5,760 bases of DNA from assembly GCA_905479885.1 (NCBI GenBank), contig CAJQOE010000016.1:1-5760 (forward strand). The letters are read 5' to 3'. Shown here piece after piece: positions 1 to 5,760 of this stretch (position 1 is its first letter; the number at the start of each line of letters is the position of its first letter). This stretch comes from an uncultured Rickettsiaceae bacterium. Lineage in GTDB: Bacteria > Pseudomonadota > Alphaproteobacteria > Rickettsiales > Rickettsiaceae. The position numbers were made by a program, and so were the translations under genes. A model generated the notes under the pieces. The model saw nothing but the letters and a program-made list of their open reading frames with translations, made no database searches and was not told where the DNA came from.

Positions 1-59
1 TTATTGAGCTTCAAGAAGCAATTATTCCTAAAAAAAGTTATTCTAGTAATTTTCATTGA
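1..59 (+). CDS. Possible C-terminal tail of an unidentified plus-strand gene
   Basis: A reading frame enters from the left edge (first full codon at base 3) and stops at TGA 57-59, giving 18 residues that end in PKKSYSSNFH. The mix of charged and polar residues looks protein-like, but an open stretch this short is expected by chance in AT-rich DNA. If real, it would be a gene convergent with the tRNA, ending 26 bp from it. I do not recognise the tail. A competing minus-strand frame begins at an ATG at 54-56 and runs off the left edge without a good ribosome site. Confidence 0.27.
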   Translation, partial: IELQEAIIPKKSYSSNFH

Positions 60-85
60 TTACAGACTTTTATGATTTATAAGAA

Positions 86-162
86 TGGTGGGCCCGGCAG
101 GAATTGAACCTGCGACCACTCCGTTATGAGCGGAGCGCTCTAACCAACTGAGCTACAGGCCC
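86..162 (-). tRNA. tRNA with CAU anticodon, probably tRNA-Ile2 (lysidine-modified)
   Basis: A full 77-nt cloverleaf is read on the minus strand: acceptor GGGCCTG/CGGGCCC (one G-U pair), D stem GCTC/GAGC, anticodon stem CTCCG/CGGAG with loop CTCATAA, variable loop TGGTC, T arm GCAGG/CCTGC, discriminator A and an encoded CCA at 86-88. The anticodon CAU is at 126-128. The D loop AGTTGGTTA is that of an elongator, and the first acceptor pair is a matched G-C, so this is not initiator tRNA-fMet. CAU is shared by elongator Met and Ile2. In Ile2, C34 is changed to lysidine by TilS so that the tRNA reads AUA. The C4-G69 and C5-G68 acceptor pairs match the known TilS-favoured pattern, and the body resembles tRNA-Ile. 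Automated annotation may label it tRNA-Met. It lies 83 bp downstream of putA on the same strand; no strong promoter of its own is visible. Confidence 0.95.
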
Positions 163-170
163 TTATAAAG

Positions 171-187
171 ATCTATAAAATACAGAT
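171..187 (-). other. Small AT-rich hairpin between putA and the tRNA
   Basis: On the minus strand, ATCTGTA and TATAGAT can pair (seven pairs, one G-U) around a three-base loop, ending 8 bases before the tRNA 5' end. It is low in GC and lacks a T run right after it, so it is not a standard intrinsic terminator. It might help RNA processing ahead of the tRNA, but it could equally be chance in AT-rich DNA. Confidence 0.2.
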
Positions 188-245
188 GCCTTGTTTTATA
201 TATCCGTCAGGAAGAAAAGTCCAGAATTTTTTTCCGATTCACTTC

Positions 246-3200
246 CTAACTATTTAGTAATTCAATATTTCCACCAAAAGCTGTAGTATTAATAGTAGTA
301 GTACGTTCTGTCATGAAACGCAGTAAGTAATTTGGACCACCTGCTTTAAAACCAGTGCCAGATTTATTTTCGCCGCCAAAAGGTTGTGATTCTACTTTAG
401 CTCCAGTAATAGAACGGTTTGCATAGAAATTTCCGACTTTGACTTTAGATCTAATATATTCAATTTTCTCCTCAATACGAGAATGCACGCCAAAGGTTAA
501 ACCAAAGCCACAATTATTAATTTCAGCAATTACTTTATCTAGCTTGTTGGCTTTATATTTTGTGATGTGTAATATGGGACCAAATTTTTCATCAGGAATG
601 TCATTGATTGATTTCACTTCAATGACATGTGGATAGAAATAATGCCCATCAGTTTGTTTTCCAGAGTGCGGATGCGCTGCTACTTTAAAGCCTTTTTGGG
701 TCATATAGTCGATATGCGCACTTAATGTATCTTTGGAATTATTATCAATTACTGGCCCTATATCTATATTAAATTTCGATGTATCTCCAACTTCCAGCAG
801 CTCGGTAGCTTCTTTAATTAGTTCTAGTAATTCATCATAAATTTCTTCCTGCACATATAGCATACGTAGAGCAGAACATCTTTGACCAGCAGAATAAAAA
901 GCTGAAGTAAGAACTGTATCGGTTACTTGTTCAAGAAGTGCAGAGCTATCTACTATCATAGCATTTTGTCCACCAGTTTCTGCAATAAACGGAATAATAC
1001 CAGAATTTCTAGAAGCTAAAGTAGTATTAATTGCTTTTGCCGCTCCACAAGAGCCAGTAAATACCACCCCTGCTATACGTTCATCAGATACTACATATTT
1101 ACTGATGTTGCTTCCAGAGGTAATTATTAGCTGTAACGCTGATTTTGTTACTCCTGTTTTGTGCATTAATTTAACAGCAAAATTTGCTACTACTGTAGTT
1201 TGGCCAGATGGCTTGGCAATTACTGTATTACCAGTGGCTAAAGCAGCTACTATTTGACCAATAAATATTGCAAACGGGAAATTCCATGGGCTGATGCATA
1301 AAAATACTCCACGAGCATGCATGCTTAGGACATTGCTTTCACCAGTAGCACCAGGTAAGGTTTTTTCTTGCATTATATATTCTGCTTGATTGGCATAATA
1401 CCTACAAAAATCAACGGCTTCAATCACTTCGTTAATTGCATCATGAATAGATTTGCCAGCTTCTTTTATAAGCAGTGCATATAATTCAAATTTATTATCT
1501 TCAAAAGCTTGTGCAATATTTCTAAGTATTTGCGCTCGTTGTTGTACAGAAAGATTGCTCCATTTGTCACAAGCTATATGAGCTGAATCAATTGCAGCTT
1601 TTATTTCACTTTCAACGGCATCAGAGACAGAGGCGAATTTTTCAGCGTTTTTTCCTGGGCAAAAAACTTCACGCTCATGTTTTGAGCTTATGATTTCTGC
1701 GCCATTGATAATTGACCCTACTTTATGAACTTGATCGTAATAGCTGGCCACTTTTTCTTGAATATAGTCGTAATTAGTCTTGTAACCTAAATCGTATCCC
1801 ATAGCGTTTGTCCTGTCTGGATATATATCTTTTGGCAAATTAATTTTGCCTTTATTATCTAGTAAGTTAAGTACCTTATCATTTATATCGTATACCATGT
1901 CACTTATTTTTAACTCATTAGAATGTACTTTACTGACAAAGTTTGCAGAAGCTCCGTTTTCAAGCATCCTGCGGATTAAATAAGCTAACAAGTCCTTAGT
2001 ATTACCTACTGGCGCATAAATTCTAATGTTTCTATGTTTAGCAAGCGTTTCGTGTAGTGTATTGCCCATTCCGTAAAGCTTCTGGAATTCATATTTTTTG
2101 TTACCAGCAAGTTCAATAATAGAAGCAGCGGTGACAGCATTATGAGTAGCAAATTGTGGATAAATAAATTTGTCATTTTCTAGTATTAGTCTGGCACAAG
2201 CAATATAACTTAAATCTGTATATTCTTTTTTAGTAAAAACTGGGTAATTTTCCATGCCGATTTCTTGAGCATGCTTAATTTCTGTATCCCAATAAGCTCC
2301 TTTTACTAAGCGTATTGGAATTTTTTTACCAGATTTTTTGGCTAAAGAAATAATATACTCAATTATTTGATAAGTTCTGGTTTGATAAGCTTGTACAACG
2401 AGTCCAATGCCTTCGAAATTTTTAAACGAAGGGTGCATTATTAATTGAGTTAATAGTAGTAAATAAGTATCATTTCTACTAGCTTCCTCAGCGTCAAAAG
2501 TTATAGTTAAGTTGTTGTTTTTAATTTTTTCAACTAAATCTACTAATTTTGGTAGTAATATTTTTTCTAAATCCTTTAGCTTTAGTAATTCTACACGTGG
2601 ATATAATGCTGTTAATTTCACTGATAGATTTGGCCTCTCTTCTAAAGCCTCGCCATTATATGGAAAAGCATTAGATAGGATGATTATAGCATCATTATAT
2701 TGTCTATAATAAGTATCTGCTTGTGTGGTTGTTCTGGCTGATTCACCTAATAAGTCAAAAGAAAATTTAAAATCTGGGTATTTGGAAGTTTTTGTAATAG
2801 CTGTCTTTACATCACAAGCAAAGACAAACTCTCTGCTTAAAAACAAGATAGATTCTTTTAACGCTTTAATAAAAATAGGTTGTCCAATTCGGTCAAATAA
2901 ATTAGACAATATATTATCTAATTTTACCAGGTCTGAGAATTTACCAGCAAAATAAAGTCCAAACGAAGCTAAAATAGTTTTGATGGAATTAGATTTTTTA
3001 AATAAAAAAGAGCCCCAGTTTTTATCAGAAAGTTTATCTCGTGCTAATTCTTTCGCGACTAGATGATCTGGTATCCTAAGCAAGCCTTCTGCAAGGCCTA
3101 ATACGGCTACGCCCTCATCATAAGAAAGACTATAGCGGTGTAATAACCCCTCCATAGAAAAACGTTTATCAGCCTTGATTTTGTTAATTAAATCTTTGCT

Positions 3201-3311
3201 ACGACTTACAACCTTTTGTTGCTCGGTTGCGTGTAATTTACTCGTAGACAATAGCTTTATTACAATTTCCGATTCACTCTTTAGTTTGTCGAAAAATATT
3301 TTGTTATCCAT
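246..3311 (-). CDS. putA: Bifunctional proline dehydrogenase / L-glutamate gamma-semialdehyde dehydrogenase PutA (short, type A)
   Basis: PutA oxidises proline to glutamate in two steps. An FAD-dependent proline dehydrogenase passes electrons to membrane quinones, and an NAD-dependent aldehyde dehydrogenase then acts on the channelled semialdehyde. At 1021 residues this is the short form, with no N-terminal ribbon-helix-helix DNA-binding domain and no extra C-terminal domain, so it should not repress its own gene. Residues 1-100 match the helical arm (SLSYDEGVAVLGLAEGLLRI at 61-80). The PRODH barrel spans about 180-465: Lys232 in SVKLTALYPR, Asp273 in TFDAEEASR, Gln307 in VVQAYQ, Arg334/Lys337 in RLVKGAYW, and Arg447/Arg448/Glu451 in LIRRMLENGA. 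The P5CDH domain spans about 540-1000: Asn677 in SPWNFP, Glu778 in ETGGQN, Cys812 in AGQRCSALR, Glu908 before FGP, and the anchor loop FGGENKSGTG. The tail TTTINTTAFGGN matches the conserved PutA C-terminal motif. Catalytic residues are intact, but two NAD-site positions are unusual (Gly703, Cys755-Gly756). The ATG at 3311 lacks a clear Shine-Dalgarno sequence but is supported by the conserved arm that follows. The gene starts 27 bp after the ProP-like gene. Confidence 0.97.
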   Translation of the reverse strand: MDNKIFFDKLKSESEIVIKLLSTSKLHATEQQKVVSRSKDLINKIKADKRFSMEGLLHRYSLSYDEGVAVLGLAEGLLRIPDHLVAKELARDKLSDKNWGSFLFKKSNSIKTILASFGLYFAGKFSDLVKLDNILSNLFDRIGQPIFIKALKESILFLSREFVFACDVKTAITKTSKYPDFKFSFDLLGESARTTTQADTYYRQYNDAIIILSNAFPYNGEALEERPNLSVKLTALYPRVELLKLKDLEKILLPKLVDLVEKIKNNNLTITFDAEEASRNDTYLLLLTQLIMHPSFKNFEGIGLVVQAYQTRTYQIIEYIISLAKKSGKKIPIRLVKGAYWDTEIKHAQEIGMENYPVFTKKEYTDLSYIACARLILENDKFIYPQFATHNAVTAASIIELAGNKKYEFQKLYGMGNTLHETLAKHRNIRIYAPVGNTKDLLAYLIRRMLENGASANFVSKVHSNELKISDMVYDINDKVLNLLDNKGKINLPKDIYPDRTNAMGYDLGYKTNYDYIQEKVASYYDQVHKVGSIINGAEIISSKHEREVFCPGKNAEKFASVSDAVESEIKAAIDSAHIACDKWSNLSVQQRAQILRNIAQAFEDNKFELYALLIKEAGKSIHDAINEVIEAVDFCRYYANQAEYIMQEKTLPGATGESNVLSMHARGVFLCISPWNFPFAIFIGQIVAALATGNTVIAKPSGQTTVVANFAVKLMHKTGVTKSALQLIITSGSNISKYVVSDERIAGVVFTGSCGAAKAINTTLASRNSGIIPFIAETGGQNAMIVDSSALLEQVTDTVLTSAFYSAGQRCSALRMLYVQEEIYDELLELIKEATELLEVGDTSKFNIDIGPVIDNNSKDTLSAHIDYMTQKGFKVAAHPHSGKQTDGHYFYPHVIEVKSINDIPDEKFGPILHITKYKANKLDKVIAEINNCGFGLTFGVHSRIEEKIEYIRSKVKVGNFYANRSITGAKVESQPFGGENKSGTGFKAGGPNYLLRFMTERTTTINTTAFGGNIELLNS

Positions 3312-3338
3312 ATAGCATTAATTGATAGTTTTTATTTC

Positions 3339-4619
3339 TTAGTCCTGTTCATTAATATGAACTTTATGATCTAATAAAGATCTGTCTTCATAAAAATATA
3401 ATGCAATTAATCCTAAAATCGCAGCGGTTATTATATAATAAAAACTCGAGGTAATGCTACCAGTATTTTGTATTAATGACTCAATAATATATGGTGTTGT
3501 GCCTCCAAAAATACTGGTTGCAGTATTATAGGAAACAGAAAGCGCAGTGTTGCGCACTGCTGTTGGATAAAATTCAGCCTGCAGGGCCGGCTCTGGCCCG
3601 ATATAAACCGCTGCAATAATTGCGAGGACTAGCATAGCAATTACCACCAGAGTAAAGCCACCTGTTGCTATTGTTGTTAATAAAAATGGGCATGCAATTG
3701 TTATGAATATTAGGTTTATAACAAAGATTTTTTGTCTACCTATTTTATCCGACAACCAGCCGGCCCATAAAGTAATAAATATCATAATTACATAGCAGGA
3801 ATTAATCAAAAAGGATATATCCGACTCTGGAAATCCTCTGTTGATTTTTAGATAAGAGACTAGATATATTGCGACCATATAGAAAATTATAGATCCAGTC
3901 ATGTTAATAAGAATAGAGACAATCATGTCAAACCAATAATATTTGAATGTTGTTTTAAGTGGCGAGCGCAAGACTTCTCCACGCGCTTTTGTATCTTCAA
4001 ACAATGGAGTTTCTGAAGTATACTTTTTTATATACATACCAGCGAAATATACCGCTATTCCCATTATAAAGGGCAGTCTCCATGCCCAATTATCAAATTG
4101 TTCAGGCGTGAATATGCTTTTTATTAAAAATAAAACAATAGAACCAAGTAGTATACCCATACAGATGCTTGCCATCGATATGCTGCCGAATAAACCCCTT
4201 CTTTCTTTTGGAGTATGCTCTATTATAAAAGATATAGAGCCGGTTAAAGCGCCGCCCATAGAAAGACCTTGCATCATTCTAATTACTATCATTAGTATTG
4301 TAGATACGATACCAATGCTTTCATAAGTTGGTAAAAAACCTATCGCTGCCGTAGGAATTGCCATGCACATAATAGCAGTACTTAGCGCTACTTTGCGTCC
4401 AAATTTATCACCAATAACGCCAAAAAATATACCACCTAATGGCCGCATTAAATAACCTATAGCAAACACTAAAAAAACCTGTAGTAATACTGCGCTTGGT
4501 TCTGTCTCTGGAAAGAATTTTTGTCCAATGACAGGCGCTAAATGTCCAAATAAGGCATAATCATACCATTCGAAAGTATTGGCTACTCCGCTAGTTAGTA
4601 TTAACTTTTTTTTATTCAT
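3339..4619 (-). CDS. MFS transporter, ProP-like metabolite:H+ symporter; proline or betaine is a guess from context
   Basis: This is an inner-membrane proton symporter of the metabolite:H+ symporter branch of the MFS, which includes E. coli ProP and many Rickettsia ProP paralogues. In the 426 residues, the N-terminal NTFEWYDYALFG (14-25) is the family's first-helix signature. The loop 2-3 motif GVIGDKFGRK is at 67-76 and its second-half copy GWLSDKIGRQ at 287-296. RMMQGLSMGG is at 114-123, followed by HTPKERRG (135-142). EFYPTAVRNTALSVSYN (349-365) is the typical helix 10-11 segment. About 12 membrane helices can be traced. Family members often have GGE near residue 124, where this protein has Ala. 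It ends soon after the last helix and lacks the C-terminal coiled coil by which E. coli ProP senses osmolarity, so osmotic control of that kind is unlikely. A weak AGG lies 7 bases before the ATG (4627-4629). Its place 27 bp upstream of putA suggests proline import for catabolism, but this family also carries betaines, dicarboxylates and other solutes. The gene symbol is left empty for that reason. Confidence 0.88.
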   Translation of the reverse strand: MNKKKLILTSGVANTFEWYDYALFGHLAPVIGQKFFPETEPSAVLLQVFLVFAIGYLMRPLGGIFFGVIGDKFGRKVALSTAIMCMAIPTAAIGFLPTYESIGIVSTILMIVIRMMQGLSMGGALTGSISFIIEHTPKERRGLFGSISMASICMGILLGSIVLFLIKSIFTPEQFDNWAWRLPFIMGIAVYFAGMYIKKYTSETPLFEDTKARGEVLRSPLKTTFKYYWFDMIVSILINMTGSIIFYMVAIYLVSYLKINRGFPESDISFLINSCYVIMIFITLWAGWLSDKIGRQKIFVINLIFITIACPFLLTTIATGGFTLVVIAMLVLAIIAAVYIGPEPALQAEFYPTAVRNTALSVSYNTATSIFGGTTPYIIESLIQNTGSITSSFYYIITAAILGLIALYFYEDRSLLDHKVHINEQD

Positions 4620-4664
4620 GCTTTGACCTATTTATATAATTTCTCTTCCAACTTCAGTTTAATA

Positions 4665-5534
4665 TTATTTACTTAGCTCTTTTTTTTCTGAGTATATGAT
4701 AAACAAAGTTGATGGAATAATAATTAAAGCGCCCCATAAAGTTGCTTCCGTAGGAATTTCATTGAATACAATATAAGCAATAATAGCCGAGACTATTAAT
4801 TCAAAATACCTGTAAGGAGCAAGAGCAGTTGCATCTGCTACGGCGAAGGCCTTAAGTAGGAAAAATAGTATTAAATTTGCACTAGCTCCTAAAACAAACA
4901 GCAAAGCTAATTCTTCCATTGTTGGCTTTAACCAATATTGCAATGCAAATGGTAATGCAAGTAATGCTGTAACAATAGCAGAATAAAATAACATACTAAT
5001 CATAGATTCTTTGATTACAAACTTTTTATTAATGATATCTAATATGGCAAAAGCCATAGCGGAAGCTACGAATATTAAAATTTCTGGATTAAAATTTTCT
5101 GAATTAGGTGACAAGGTTATCACTAATCCAGAAAATGCTACGATAGTAACAACCCAGCGCTGCCAAATAATATTTTCACTGAGGAAAAATACTCCAAGTA
5201 TCAAAACAAAAATAGGCACCATAAAGCTAACAACAGTTGCCGTGGTTACTGGCGCTAGTGTTAAACCATATGTCCATCCAGCAATTCCTAAGAATAATAA
5301 AAATCCTCTAAAGAAATGCACCATTGGTCGGCTTGTTTTAAGCGTAGCTGTTCCATAATATAGGACAAAAGGTAATAATGTCATTGTACCAAACATAAAG
5401 CGGAAAAATGTAATTTCATAGCTATGTAAGCGTATTCCAGCATATTTAGAAATAACATCATTTATTGAACTGCTAAATAAGCTCAGGATAAACCATGATA
5501 CTCCAACAAAATAAGAACGTAATCTAGTGTTCAT
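4665..5534 (-). CDS. sam: S-adenosylmethionine importer Sam (DMT/EamA family)
   Basis: This is a 289-residue inner-membrane carrier with two EamA repeats and about ten hydrophobic helices (roughly 8-25, 38-60, 71-92, 97-118, 127-141, 150-168, 178-200, 208-230, 237-257, 262-282). From memory, it closely resembles the Rickettsia prowazekii SAM transporter, which takes up host S-adenosylmethionine. Remembered shared stretches include LAPVTTATVVSF (93-104), ENIIWQRWVVT (120-130), LDIINKKFVIKESMISMLFY (165-184), LLFVLGAS (211-218) and TLFIIYSEKK (276-285). No alignment was run, so the specific substrate is inferred from resemblance; the EamA fold itself is certain. The length is normal for the family and there is no signal peptide. 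The ATG at 5534 has only a weak upstream GAG; it is favoured because the N-terminus leads directly into helix 1. It is the first confident gene of the minus-strand run, 45 bp ahead of the ProP-like gene, and a possible promoter lies at 5699-5727. Confidence 0.85.
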   Translation of the reverse strand: MNTRLRSYFVGVSWFILSLFSSSINDVISKYAGIRLHSYEITFFRFMFGTMTLLPFVLYYGTATLKTSRPMVHFFRGFLLFLGIAGWTYGLTLAPVTTATVVSFMVPIFVLILGVFFLSENIIWQRWVVTIVAFSGLVITLSPNSENFNPEILIFVASAMAFAILDIINKKFVIKESMISMLFYSAIVTALLALPFALQYWLKPTMEELALLFVLGASANLILFFLLKAFAVADATALAPYRYFELIVSAIIAYIVFNEIPTEATLWGALIIIPSTLFIIYSEKKELSK

Positions 5535-5536
5535 AA

Positions 5537-5641
5537 TTAAATACTCAAACTAATTGATTTATAGATAAATTGGATAAAAGATATAGTGAAAATTCTTAAT
5601 AGTGAAGGTAATTCTGAAAAAATATTTGTTGTTTTATTCAT
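5537..5641 (-). CDS. Possible 34-residue small ORF or leader peptide upstream of sam
   Basis: An ATG at 5639-5641 opens a 34-residue frame beginning MNKTTNIFSELPSLLRIF and ending in a stretch rich in Ile, Phe and Ser. Its TAA (5537-5539) lies two bases before the sam ATG, a spacing that would allow translational coupling. Against it, the length is not significant in AT-rich DNA, no good Shine-Dalgarno sequence is visible (only AAG close to the ATG), and I recognise no family. It may simply be untranslated leader of the sam mRNA. Confidence 0.18.
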   Translation of the reverse strand: MNKTTNIFSELPSLLRIFTISFIQFIYKSISLSI

Positions 5642-5698
5642 CACACTTAATTTTTTTCATAAAAATAAACTTGCTTATCAGAGCTTTCTAGGTAGATA

Positions 5699-5727
5699 AT
5701 GTTATGCTTTGTAGTTTAATATGACAA
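5699..5727 (-). promoter_or_regulatory. Candidate sigma-70-type promoter for the sam-proP-putA run
   Basis: On the minus strand, TTGTCA (5722-5727, five of six bases of TTGACA) is followed by a 17-base spacer and TAACAT (5699-5704, four of six bases of TATAAT). Transcription would start near 5690, leaving a leader of roughly 155 bases before sam. The spacing is ideal, but AT-rich DNA produces such pairs easily. The rest of 5642-5760 shows no gene or recognised riboswitch. Confidence 0.33.
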
Positions 5728-5760
5728 CTTAAGCAAACAAACCTTACTTTAACTTATAGA

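Noticed and set aside
209..247. Inverted repeat AGGAAG/CTTCCT over the putA stop, considered as an intrinsic terminator
   Set aside because: It has only six pairs, a loop of 27 bases and no T run after it on the minus strand.
2512..2955. Plus-strand open frames inside putA
   Set aside because: They lie antisense to strongly conserved PRODH and arm-region coding sequence and show no family features.
246..3311. Palindromic repeat insertion (Rickettsia palindromic element) within putA
   Set aside because: The domain order and spacing match an ordinary short PutA, and I see no extra in-frame palindromic segment.
3943..4326. 127-codon plus-strand frame opposite the ProP-like gene
   Set aside because: It is antisense to clear MFS coding sequence, and its translation shows no coherent helices or motifs. 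The same reasoning removes the 115-codon frame at 5011-5358 opposite sam and the 65-codon frame at 439-636 opposite putA.
5535..5698. SAM-responsive riboswitch in the sam leader
   Set aside because: The leader is very AT-rich and I could find no strong stems or recognisable conserved core; regulation by SAM would also be unexpected in reduced rickettsial genomes. A covariance-model scan would settle it.
5671..5736. Inverted repeat TTGCTTA/TAAGCAA around the candidate promoter
   Set aside because: Only seven bases per arm, 52 bases apart; consistent with chance in AT-rich sequence.

Overview
The window is AT-rich, close-packed alphaproteobacterial DNA that most likely comes from the Rickettsiaceae (Rickettsia or a near relative). 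The strongest pointer is the gene at 4665-5534. From memory of the family, its protein closely resembles the Rickettsia S-adenosylmethionine importer Sam, a protein of host-dependent bacteria. A ProP-type transporter of the kind that is expanded in Rickettsia fits the same picture.

All confident genes lie on the minus strand, so transcription runs from right to left. In that order they are: an AT-rich leader with a possible promoter (5535-5760); sam, a ten-helix DMT/EamA transporter (4665-5534); a 12-helix MFS metabolite:H+ symporter of the ProP family (3339-4619); putA, a short bifunctional proline dehydrogenase / glutamate-semialdehyde dehydrogenase (246-3311); and a tRNA with a CAU anticodon whose acceptor stem suggests isoleucine-2 (86-162). 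The spacers are 45, 27 and 83 bp and hold no recognisable intrinsic terminator, so the three protein genes could be one transcript. The first 60 bases may hold the end of a plus-strand gene, but this is weak.

Together the genes suggest host-metabolite scavenging. Sam would bring in SAM, the ProP-like carrier could bring in proline or a related compound, and PutA would oxidise proline to glutamate, feeding electrons to quinones and NADH and carbon to the TCA cycle. The pairing of transporter and PutA is inferred from position; the substrate is not shown by sequence.

I see no mobile element, CRISPR array or clearly new system. The most interesting points are substitutions at normally conserved NAD-site positions of an otherwise intact PutA, the likely Ile2 identity of the tRNA, and a small ORF ending just before sam.
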